The notes beneath the pieces are model-generated. The model was not told where the DNA came from, did no database searches, and saw only the letters and a program-made list of their open reading frames with translations. Shown here one piece after another: positions 1-5,167 of a stretch of DNA of 5,298 nt (positions are counted from its first letter, which is position 1; every line of letters starts with the position of its first letter). The translations under genes were made by a program, and so were the position numbers. Source of the stretch: an uncultured Robiginitomaculum sp. (lineage in GTDB: Bacteria > Pseudomonadota > Alphaproteobacteria > Caulobacterales > Maricaulaceae); NCBI GenBank assembly GCA_938003555.1, contig CALKXN010000209.1:1-5298 (forward strand), in the 5' to 3' direction.

Positions 1-708
1 GGCTTTAGCGCCTGCGCGGCGCTAGGCGCTGTTGCCGCACTCTATTTTGGACTGCGCGCCTATGTACCTTTATTCGCGCTGATCGGCGCGGGGCTTGGGG
101 CGGCATTATTGGTAATCCTCGTTGGGCAGCGCCAACGCGCCAGTGTTCTAATTTTAGCGGGGGTTGGCCTCGGCGCGCTGGCCACAGCCATTACGGGCCT
201 GATTATGAATTTCGCGCCAAACCCTTGGGCGCTCTCTGAAATTGTTTATTGGATGATGGGCAGCCTGCGCGAGACTGGCCCGAGCGCGCTGTTTTATAAC
301 TTGCCGCTTACAGCCCTCGGCCTGCTCGCATTATTCATCTCGGCCCCAGATTTACGGACGCTTGCACTGGGAGAGGATACCGCCCAAAGCCTTGGCGTCT
401 CTTTGCCGCGCTTGCAAATCCTGCTTGTCACTGGGGTCGCTTTATGCGTTGGCAGCGGCGTCGCCGTTGCGGGCGCCATCGGATTTGTGGGGTTATTTAT
501 TCCGCATATTCTGCGCGCGCTCATTGGCCCTGACCCCGCGCGGCTTGTCCCCTATTCTGCGCTGGCCGGCGCAGGGTTTTTGGTGCTGGCCGATATGGCG
601 ACCCGCGCCATTTCCAGCAATGGCGCAACGCTTTATCTTGGCATTCTAACATCACTCATCGGGGTGCCGTTTTTCCTCTGGCTCGCCACGCGGAAGATGT
701 CGTCATGA
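1..708 (+). CDS. FecCD/BtuC-type ABC importer permease, 3' part (5' end outside window)
   Basis: This is an inner-membrane permease subunit of a type II ABC importer for iron-siderophore, haem or cobalamin. The frame is open from base 1, and 235 residues are visible. Family members are usually about 320-350 residues, so roughly the first 100 are missing. The visible part is almost wholly hydrophobic helices. Family landmarks in fragment numbering are WMMGSL (84-89), GEDTAQSLGV (124-133, before a membrane segment) and GAIGFVGLFIPH (158-169), which precedes the coupling helix that docks on the ATPase. The C-terminus (LGILTSLIGVPFFLWL) is the classic FecCD ending. A TTG at 109 is only an internal codon; homology continues upstream of it. 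The stop (706-708) overlaps the ATPase start by 4 bp, which indicates one operon with translational coupling. The substrate cannot be told from this subunit alone. The family call is firm. Confidence 0.95.
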   Translation, partial: GFSACAALGAVAALYFGLRAYVPLFALIGAGLGAALLVILVGQRQRASVLILAGVGLGALATAITGLIMNFAPNPWALSEIVYWMMGSLRETGPSALFYNLPLTALGLLALFISAPDLRTLALGEDTAQSLGVSLPRLQILLVTGVALCVGSGVAVAGAIGFVGLFIPHILRALIGPDPARLVPYSALAGAGFLVLADMATRAISSNGATLYLGILTSLIGVPFFLWLATRKMSS

Positions 709-1466
709 ACGCGCTTCATTTTAAAAACCTCACCGCGGGCTATGATCGCAAGCCCGTTATTCAGGGTTTAAATGGCGAAGCGCAGAGCGGGCAATTTATT
801 GTTCTTCTCGGCCCAAATGGATGCGGGAAATCGACCCTGTTAAAATCATTGGCCGGAATACGGCCCATTCAATCCGGTCATATTGACGTGGAGGGCGGCG
901 ATATATCGGCGCTGCCGCGCCGCGCCATCGCGGCGAAAATAGCCTATCTCGCGCAGCAGCGCGATATGGTTTGGCCGCTCTCTGTGCGCGATGTTATTGC
1001 GCTTGGCCGCGCGCCCTATCGCGGCCCGCTCGGGAGAATCAGCGCCGAAGGTCAGGCGAAGATCAATGATGTCATTGAGCGGTTAGATTTAAACGCCTTT
1101 GCCCATCGCAGTATTTTGGATTTATCCGGCGGGGAACAAGCGCGCGTCCTGCTCGCCCGCGCGCTTGTGGTTGACGCGCCAATTTTACTGGCCGACGAAC
1201 CTTTCGCCAGCCTCGACCCGGCCGCGCAAATTCATATGACTGAAATTTTAAAGCATGAAGCCCAGAGCGGGAAAACCGTCATTTCCGCCATACATGACCT
1301 TGCGCTCGCGCAGCATTACGCCGATGAGATTTGGCTGATGAAGGACGGCCTATTTATCGCCAAGGGCGCGCCCGCCAATGTTCTAACAGATGAAAATCTT
1401 GTGCAAGCCTTTGGCATTCACCCGCCCAAAGGCGGGTTTAGCTTACCTCGCGTAGTCGCGTCCTAA
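705..1466 (+). CDS. ABC importer ATPase of the FecE/HmuV/BtuD family
   Basis: This is the cytoplasmic ATPase that powers the permease encoded just upstream. At 253 residues it is a normal full length. Visible motifs are Walker A GPNGCGKST (36-44), Q-loop Gln84 in YLAQQ, the ABC signature LSGGEQ (140-145), Walker B ILLADE (160-165) with catalytic Glu165, D-loop SLD (169-171) and switch His197 in AIHD. The ATG at 705 overlaps the permease TGA as ATGA. A weak Shine-Dalgarno GGAAG (692-696) sits 8 nt upstream, inside the permease gene. Neighbouring subunits point to uptake of a ferric siderophore, haem or vitamin B12; the sequence does not decide among these. No substrate-binding protein gene is in view, so it presumably lies upstream or elsewhere. 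The TAA stop shares bases with the stop of the convergent aldolase gene. Confidence 0.96.
   Translation: MNALHFKNLTAGYDRKPVIQGLNGEAQSGQFIVLLGPNGCGKSTLLKSLAGIRPIQSGHIDVEGGDISALPRRAIAAKIAYLAQQRDMVWPLSVRDVIALGRAPYRGPLGRISAEGQAKINDVIERLDLNAFAHRSILDLSGGEQARVLLARALVVDAPILLADEPFASLDPAAQIHMTEILKHEAQSGKTVISAIHDLALAQHYADEIWLMKDGLFIAKGAPANVLTDENLVQAFGIHPPKGGFSLPRVVAS
1421..1440 (+). other. GC-rich hairpin in the last codons of the ATPase gene
   Basis: CCCGCC (1421-1426) and GGCGGG (1431-1436) form a perfect 6-bp stem with a CAAA loop, followed by TTTA. It looks like a short intrinsic terminator but lies about 30 nt before the ATPase stop codon and encodes PPKGG. If it terminated fully it would produce mRNA without a stop codon. 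It may instead slow polymerase, protect the 3' end of trimmed mRNA, or be chance in GC-rich code. The T tract has only three residues, so a terminator call is weak. Confidence 0.35.
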
Positions 1467-2305
1467 TAATCATGCCCGGGATTTGTGCGGTGAAGTTTAC
1501 GCATCAAGCCTGGCCAGACGAGGTTATCGCCCATGCCTGGAATGAAGGCGGCAGCGCCCTGTTGATAGACGCGCGCGGCCATCTCTACGGATTCTTCATG
1601 AAGATGCTCTTCGCCGCCGACGCTTTGCGCAAGGATTTGCGTTTTGCAGGCATTTTCTAAAAAATACATCCGCAAAAACGCAACGCCGCACGTCTTACCC
1701 AGCGTCAACGTACCATGATTACGCAGCATGAGCAGACTTTTCGTTCCCAAATTCGCCACGATGCGATCTCGCTCTTCCAGCTCCAATGCGATGCCTTCAT
1801 AGTCATGATAAGCCAGATCATCGTGAACCTGCATCGACATTTGCGTATAGCGGCGCAGGCCCTTTTTCTGCGCAGAGACCGCCATGCCATAGGGCGTGTG
1901 GACATGAATAACGCAGCCCGCATCTTCGCGCGCGGCGTGAACCGCGCTGTGAATAGTAAAGCCCGCCGGATTTATGAAATACGGCGTTTCCTGACAGATC
2001 TTGCCGGCCATATCGATTTTGACCAGAGCGGAGGCGGTCATTTCTTCGAACATGACGCCATAGGGGTTAATCAAAAAACGATGCTCGCCATCTTCATCGG
2101 GCAAGCGCGCGGAGATATGGGTGAAGACCAAATCCGTCCAACCATAGAGCGCGCAAAGACGGTAAGTCGCCGCCAGTTGACAGCGCAGCGCCCATTCGGC
2201 GTCAGACACTTTTCCCTCAAGTCGCGGAATCATAATCGGGTCAGGGATGTTAAACCCCGACTGCGCCGGCATGGCTTGATCATGGCTTGTGGTCGCTTTG
2301 GTCAT
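1463..2305 (-). CDS. Class II aldolase/adducin-like family protein
   Basis: This is a 280-residue cytoplasmic protein with the class II aldolase/adducin fold. Zinc-ligand positions are present: His134 and His136 in IHVHT, and His197 in RNHG. The segment LINPYGVMFEEMTASALVKID is typical of the fold. Compared from memory with L-fuculose-phosphate aldolase (FucA), the position of catalytic Glu73 falls on Gly115 in PAGFTIH, so the classical aldol proton donor appears absent. This fits the adducin-like branch (PAGFxIHSAxHAAR) whose bacterial substrates are mostly unknown. A sugar-phosphate aldolase, epimerase or decarboxylase role should not be assumed. Residues 1-30 are an N-terminal extension before the domain. 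The start is supported by AGGAGG (2311-2316) 5 nt upstream. The gene is single, convergent with the ABC operon and divergent from terC, so it is probably transcribed alone from the promoter at 2368-2396. Confidence 0.9.
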   Translation of the reverse strand: MTKATTSHDQAMPAQSGFNIPDPIMIPRLEGKVSDAEWALRCQLAATYRLCALYGWTDLVFTHISARLPDEDGEHRFLINPYGVMFEEMTASALVKIDMAGKICQETPYFINPAGFTIHSAVHAAREDAGCVIHVHTPYGMAVSAQKKGLRRYTQMSMQVHDDLAYHDYEGIALELEERDRIVANLGTKSLLMLRNHGTLTLGKTCGVAFLRMYFLENACKTQILAQSVGGEEHLHEESVEMAARVYQQGAAAFIPGMGDNLVWPGLMRKLHRTNPGHDY

Positions 2306-2310
2306 CTTGC

Positions 2311-2316
2311 CCTCCT
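2311..2316 (-). promoter_or_regulatory. Ribosome binding site of the aldolase gene
   Basis: The minus strand reads AGGAGG followed by GCAAG and ATG, a perfect Shine-Dalgarno with a 5-nt spacer. It fixes the start at 2305. Its last G and the spacer form GGCAAG, which can pair with CTTGCC just upstream. Confidence 0.85.
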
Positions 2317-2321
2317 ATTAG

Positions 2322-2335
2322 TTAGGCAAGCCTAA
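2322..2335. promoter_or_regulatory. DtxR/IdeR-like palindrome in the aldolase leader
   Basis: TTAGGC-AA-GCCTAA is a perfect 6-bp inverted repeat with a 2-nt centre. As I recall it, the DtxR/IdeR iron box begins TTAGGTTAGCCTAA; this site matches 12 of those 14 positions. It lies between the predicted aldolase promoter and its ribosome binding site, where a bound repressor would block elongation or initiation. In RNA it can also fold as UUAGG/CCUAA with a 4-nt loop. Binding by a DtxR/MntR-type regulator is inference; no such gene is in the window. Confidence 0.45.
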
Positions 2336-2367
2336 ACCAGAAAAGCTGCAAAACAAAGCCCGCCGCA

Positions 2368-2396
2368 TTTATAGCCTATATTCATATCATTTTGAA
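2368..2396 (-). promoter_or_regulatory. Sigma-70-like promoter for the aldolase gene
   Basis: On the minus strand a -35 TTCAAA (plus 2391-2396) and a -10 TATAAA (plus 2368-2373) are separated by exactly 17 bp. Transcription would start near 2361 and give a leader of about 55 nt that includes the TTAGGC palindrome. The -10 overlaps the palindrome TATAG-C-CTATA (2370-2380). The -35 lies within CATTTT-G-AAAATG (2388-2400). Either could be an operator, or simple AT-rich symmetry. Confidence 0.55.
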
Positions 2397-2399
2397 AAT

Positions 2400-2434
2400 G
2401 GGACAGCGCGGCGCCCCAATGTGCGCGCTGTCCC
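2400..2434. repeat. Strong 11-bp inverted repeat (hairpin)
   Basis: GGGACAGCGCG (2400-2410) and CGCGCTGTCCC (2424-2434) are perfect reverse complements around a 13-nt loop. There is no long T tract on the plus side. On the minus strand the stem is followed by ATTTTC, so a weak minus-strand terminator is possible, although no gene upstream needs one. A third copy of the arm end, GGGACA (2448-2453), can compete for TGTCCC (2429-2434). It could be an operator, a leader structure or a dispersed intergenic palindrome; one copy is not enough to tell. Confidence 0.75.
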
Positions 2435-2528
2435 ACCGACGCCCCACGGGACAAGATTGATTGAGACAGATTTGCACGACATTACGCTACAAGGGGATGC
2501 ATGCGCAGAGCAAATTATCGCAATCATA

Positions 2529-2545
2529 CCCAAACAGCGTTTGGG
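2529..2545. repeat. 6-bp inverted repeat upstream of terC
   Basis: CCCAAA-CAGCG-TTTGGG is a perfect 6-bp stem with a 5-nt loop, about 180 bp before terC. It has no T tract, so it is not an intrinsic terminator. If terC transcription begins upstream, this would be a leader hairpin; otherwise it may be a protein-binding site. Confidence 0.5.
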
Positions 2546-2614
2546 CTGTGACAACACGGTTAAATGAGGTCCGTTTATCACATTATGTCGATTACGCTGT
2601 CCACTTAGCAAAAT

Positions 2615-2632
2615 GCGTGATGGTTGTCACGC
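2615..2632. promoter_or_regulatory. Candidate CRP/FNR-family operator upstream of terC
   Basis: GCGTGA-TGGTTG-TCACGC is a perfect 6-bp inverted repeat containing GTGA-N6-TCAC, the core of the CRP consensus TGTGA-N6-TCACA. Its centre is about 98 bp before the terC start codon. If it activated at -41.5, transcription would start near 2665, leaving a leader of about 57 nt. The regulator is not in the window. The site can also be read as an RNA hairpin with a 6-nt loop. Confidence 0.45.
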
Positions 2633-2709
2633 TTAAGAAAATCTTTCACAGCGATTGCGTTAGCCCCCTTTTCATCACCGCAGAAGCGCATTAAAGCGTA
2701 GGCCTTACC

Positions 2710-2715
2710 GGAGGG
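2710..2715 (+). promoter_or_regulatory. Ribosome binding site of the terC-family gene
   Basis: GGAGGG is placed 6 nt before the ATG at 2722. This is near-ideal and decides the start. Confidence 0.85.
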
Positions 2716-2721
2716 ACTATC

Positions 2722-3663
2722 ATGGACGCATTTTTCAACTTTGAAGGTTTATTCACACTGCAAAGCCTGTGGACGCTATTTATGCTGATCCTGCTTCAGG
2801 CAGTTTTGGGGTTTGATAACCTGCTTTACATCGCGATTGAATCTAACAAAGTCGGCGACCCTGAAAAGGCAAGGAAAGTCCGTAAATACGGCATATTACT
2901 GGCCATGGTCTTCCGGATCATTTTGCTCTTCGCGATTGTAGCCGCATTTGACCTGATGAAGAAATATAGCTTTGAAATTGGGCTCGGCGGCATCTTTGAA
3001 GGGGACTTTACCCTCCAAGCGGTTGTGACCCTGCTGGGCGGTGCATTCATTATCTACACGGCGGTTAAAGAGATTTCTCATCTTTTGACGGTCGATCACA
3101 TTGAGCACAGCGAAGGCGGGCACCGCGTTAGCTTTGGTAAAGCCATTGCGCTGATTGTGGCGATGAACCTAGTTTTCTCCTTTGACTCCATCCTCTCAGC
3201 CATGGCCATTGCCAGCACGACTGTAGGCGAAGGCGTCGATAAAGTGGTGACCTATCAAGTTCCGCTTATGGCGATTGCGATTATTGCCTCCGGCATCGCG
3301 ATGGTGCTTATGGCGGACGCTGTGACAGAGTTTTTGAAAAAGAACCGTATGTATGAAGTCATGGGCCTATTTATTCTGTTCCTCGTCGGTGTATTGCTTG
3401 TCACCGAAGGCGCACATCTGGCGCATATGAAAATTTTCACCTTCCCGATTGATGCGATGAGCAAGTCCAGTTTCTATCTTGTGATCTTTGTCTTGGTGGT
3501 GACTGATGTTATCTCCATCCGCTATCAAAAACGTCTCTGGGCGCACAAAGAAGCGGAAATTGCAGGTAAAAACCCAGCCGCCGCTGGCGCGGCCGCCGCG
3601 TCAAAACACATGGGTAAGACCCCTGCCCCTGAAATTCTTCGCGACGACGTGCCGCAAGTGTAA
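2722..3663 (+). CDS. TerC/Alx-family integral membrane protein, probable metal (Mn2+) exporter
   Basis: This is a 313-residue polytopic inner-membrane protein of the TerC family, close to the length of E. coli Alx. Hydrophobic segments lie at about 15-38, 57-77, 98-115, 139-165, 181-200, 212-229 and 250-267. The two family signatures with buried acidic residues are GFDN (30-33, Asp32) and FSFDS (152-156, Asp155). Further conserved-looking residues are Asp199 in MADAVTEF and Glu229 in TEGAHLAH. Characterised members export manganese (Alx) or help metalate secreted enzymes (Bacillus MeeF/MeeY); others are tied to tellurite resistance. Manganese is the most likely substrate by family, not shown by this sequence. 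Residues after about 283 form an Ala/Pro-rich tail, probably disordered. The gene has its own strong ribosome binding site and a long upstream region with a CRP-type site. No tellurite-resistance genes are nearby, so a tellurite role is not indicated. Confidence 0.92.
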   Translation: MDAFFNFEGLFTLQSLWTLFMLILLQAVLGFDNLLYIAIESNKVGDPEKARKVRKYGILLAMVFRIILLFAIVAAFDLMKKYSFEIGLGGIFEGDFTLQAVVTLLGGAFIIYTAVKEISHLLTVDHIEHSEGGHRVSFGKAIALIVAMNLVFSFDSILSAMAIASTTVGEGVDKVVTYQVPLMAIAIIASGIAMVLMADAVTEFLKKNRMYEVMGLFILFLVGVLLVTEGAHLAHMKIFTFPIDAMSKSSFYLVIFVLVVTDVISIRYQKRLWAHKEAEIAGKNPAAAGAAAASKHMGKTPAPEILRDDVPQV

Positions 3664-3773
3664 TTCGCGAAAAAGTCAGCAAAATACCCATATAGGGGGT
3701 GAAATACGCCGCGCCCTAATGTAAAGCAGGCAAAATTTCAGACGCCCTGCGTCTTTGACTAAAGGTATCGATC
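3664..3773. other. 110-bp spacer between terC and the cytochrome gene
   Basis: It contains the palindrome TTCGCGAA directly after the terC stop (3664-3671) and a compact hairpin, AGACGC-CCT-GCGTCT (3740-3754), followed by TTG. The hairpin has no real T tract, so it is at best a weak terminator. I found no convincing -35/-10 pair for the cytochrome gene. The cytochrome ribosome binding site is AAAGG (3761-3765), 8 nt before the ATG. Confidence 0.5.
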
Positions 3774-4382
3774 ATGAATGATCTTCGTTTTAATAAAATT
3801 GCCGGCGCTATTTTGGCAACAGGTTTGGTCTTTATCGGCGTGATGAAAATCGGCGACGCGGTATATGCCCATGATGCACATGGCGAAGTGGCCTATGGCA
3901 AAGACATTCTTGAAACTTACTATGCTGAGCAGGCCAAAGGGAATGAGCCCGAAGTCGAGCTTCCCTTTCCGCAGGCTGATTGGGTCGGAGCAATGAATGC
4001 AGAGCGCGGTGCGGCCGTGTTTAAGAAATGCCAATCTTGCCACACTGTTGAAAAAGGCGGGGCCACAAAAACAGGTCCAAACCTGTGGAACATTGTCGGC
4101 ACAGCCGCCGCGCAAAAAGATTTCGCCTATTCTGGTGCTATGGCGGATTCTGGTAAAACGTGGAATTACGAATCCCTAGATAAATATCTCGAAAAGCCCA
4201 GCCGCTACGTTAAAGGCACAGCGATGAGCTTTGGCGGCTTGAAAAAGCCCGCTGACCGCGCCGCTGTTATCGAATATCTACGCGTGAATGCCGATGCGCC
4301 GATCGCGCAGCCTGAAGCAGCTATGCTGCCCGTGGTCGAAAGCGACGCTGCTGCTGTGGAAGACGTTGTCGTCGAAGAATAG
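3774..4382 (+). CDS. cycM: Membrane-anchored class I cytochrome c (CycM/c552 type)
   Basis: This 202-residue periplasmic cytochrome c has an uncleaved N-terminal membrane anchor. Residues 8-27 are hydrophobic, and FNKIAGAILATGL resembles the start of rhizobial CycM. A linker to about residue 68 is followed by the haem domain. Covalent haem attachment is at Cys86-Gln-Ser-Cys89-His90, and the distal ligand is Met151 in GTAMSFGG. TGPNLW (100-105) is the usual Pro/Asn-containing loop of class I cytochromes. CycM-type proteins carry electrons from the bc1 complex to an aa3 oxidase, and that role is inferred here from the family. After residue 172 comes an Ala/Pro/Val- and Glu/Asp-rich tail with no predicted fold. 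The gene appears monocistronic, with a spacer before it and a strong terminator after it. A soluble c2-like role is unlikely because of the anchor. Confidence 0.92.
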   Translation: MNDLRFNKIAGAILATGLVFIGVMKIGDAVYAHDAHGEVAYGKDILETYYAEQAKGNEPEVELPFPQADWVGAMNAERGAAVFKKCQSCHTVEKGGATKTGPNLWNIVGTAAAQKDFAYSGAMADSGKTWNYESLDKYLEKPSRYVKGTAMSFGGLKKPADRAAVIEYLRVNADAPIAQPEAAMLPVVESDAAAVEDVVVEE

Positions 4383-4394
4383 CCGGCTTAAAAT

Positions 4395-5165
4395 TTAAAG
4401 TGAAAAGCGCCGAATGGATGTGATGTCCCCGGCGCTTTTTTTTATGCGCTTCGCGGCAATTTCAAGCGACTCAATCTGCGTCATCATGTGATGTGCATTG
4501 GCGTGAATAATCCATGCCTCATCGATCATAATCGCGACATGCCCCGTCCAGAAAACGAGGTCTCCACGAATGAGGCCGCACAGGTCCGGCGTCACCTTTA
4601 CCGCGCCGCCAAGTTCTCGCGATTGCGGACCGCTATCACGCGGCGCAGAAATGCCCGCTGCCCATAAAGCGTTTTGCACAAGGCCAGAGCAGTCCACACC
4701 ATCCGCGCTTTTTCCGCCCCACACATAAGGCAACAGCAAGTAACGCTCGGCCACCGCAACATAGTCGCTGTCTATCTCACCTAAAGGGGCAACATGATTC
4801 GCGTGCAGATAACCCTGTTGGATTTTATAAAATGACGTCCCCGAAGGCGCGGCGGTCAAGCGGCTACCCAGAGACAGACTCATCACAATTGGACTTTTAA
4901 TATCCGCGCGAGAAAAGACAGGCGCGCGCAGGCTGATGATCTTGTGTGTTGAAGTTGTCTCGACGCTAAATTTCTTCGCCTCAACCCAGCCCTCATATAC
5001 GGGCTGCTTAGTGATTAAATCCAAGGCCTGCCCGAAATGCCACTCGCCTTCGCTGCGATCAGCTTCGAAACTTTGCCCAAATAAGACTTGGTCTTCTATG
5101 GATAGATTTAGATCCGGCGCGCCGCGTAAATCGGCATATGAAGCTATGCAGCGCAATAACGTCAA
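4395..5165 (-). CDS. NlpC/P60-family (C40) cell-wall peptidase with N-terminal SH3 domains
   Basis: This is a 256-residue putative cysteine endopeptidase cleaving gamma-D-Glu-diamino acid bonds in peptidoglycan peptides, by analogy with YkfC/DPP VI-type enzymes. Residues about 8-66 and 72-127 look like two bacterial SH3 domains (ADLRGAPDL...GQSFE and LRAPVF...YLHANHV). The catalytic domain spans about 133-256, with Cys159 in GVDCSGLV, His209 in GHVAIMI and polar His221 in IIHANAHH. No signal peptide is seen. The frame has no ATG before residue 95, and the only plausible starts are TTG at 5165 or TTG at 5156. The TTG at 5165 is 2 nt after the TAG of the upstream gene and lacks a clear Shine-Dalgarno, which suggests termination-reinitiation. 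Relatives often carry about 30 more N-terminal residues, so the start is the least certain part. The 3' end encodes a terminator for the opposing gene. Confidence 0.88.
   Translation of the reverse strand: MTLLRCIASYADLRGAPDLNLSIEDQVLFGQSFEADRSEGEWHFGQALDLITKQPVYEGWVEAKKFSVETTSTHKIISLRAPVFSRADIKSPIVMSLSLGSRLTAAPSGTSFYKIQQGYLHANHVAPLGEIDSDYVAVAERYLLLPYVWGGKSADGVDCSGLVQNALWAAGISAPRDSGPQSRELGGAVKVTPDLCGLIRGDLVFWTGHVAIMIDEAWIIHANAHHMMTQIESLEIAAKRIKKSAGDITSIRRFSL
4403..4443 (+). terminator. Intrinsic terminator of the cytochrome gene, probably bidirectional
   Basis: AGCGCCG (4406-4412) pairs with CGGCGCT (4430-4436). Three A-T pairs (4403-4405 with 4437-4439) extend the stem to 10 bp. The 17-nt loop can pair further inside (GGA with TCC). 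The plus-strand stem is followed by a run of eight T (4436-4443, four of them in the stem), about 20 nt after the cytochrome stop. On the minus strand the same hairpin is followed by TTTTCAC, so it may also end the hydrolase mRNA. It lies entirely inside the last 16 codons of the opposing NlpC/P60 gene. Confidence 0.9.
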
Positions 5166-5167
5166 AG

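Larger units (their letters stand above)
2306..2721. other. 416-bp divergent intergenic region between aldolase and terC genes
   Basis: No convincing gene lies here. From left to right it holds the aldolase ribosome binding site, a DtxR-like palindrome (2322-2335), a minus-strand promoter (2368-2396) overlapped by two small palindromes, a strong 11-bp hairpin (2400-2434), a 6-bp hairpin (2529-2545), a CRP-type inverted repeat (2615-2632) and the terC ribosome binding site (2710-2715). I could not find a convincing sigma-70 promoter for terC, so its transcription start is unknown. The length and number of inverted repeats suggest a long terC leader or several operators. Confidence 0.7.

Noticed and set aside
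1637..1683. Imperfect inverted repeat TTGCGTTTTGC / GCAAAAACGCAA inside the aldolase gene
   Set aside because: The arms differ by a one-base bulge, the spacer is 24 nt, and the segment encodes a normal part of the protein (around VAFLRMYFLENACKTQ). It is probably a coding coincidence.
1715..2335. 206-codon plus-strand frame opposite the aldolase gene
   Set aside because: It is antisense to a gene with clear family motifs, and its Arg/His-rich, low-sense composition is what the reverse of such a gene gives.
2387..2611. 74-codon minus-strand frame upstream of the aldolase gene
   Set aside because: It runs through the 11-bp hairpin and into the promoter region, and has no ribosome binding site or recognisable motif.
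2461..2694. 77-codon plus-strand frame in the terC upstream region
   Set aside because: It begins with TTG, has no spaced Shine-Dalgarno at the TTG or at the internal ATG (2497), shows no domain-like pattern, and covers the CRP-type palindrome. It is probably chance.
2600..2721. yybP-ykoY manganese riboswitch before terC
   Set aside because: I looked because alx-type genes often carry it, but the conserved core sequences were not found by eye. A covariance-model search would be decisive.
2722..3663. Tellurite-resistance (ter) locus
   Set aside because: Only the TerC-family membrane protein is present, with no terZABDE-type neighbours. The family name does not imply tellurite resistance.
3693..3718. 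TAGGG...CCCTA inverted repeat in the terC-cytochrome spacer
   Set aside because: It has only five base pairs around a 16-nt loop, too weak to call.
3740..3756. Terminator for terC at AGACGC-CCT-GCGTCT
   Set aside because: The stem is perfect, but only three T follow and the loop is tight. It is listed as part of the spacer, not as a terminator.
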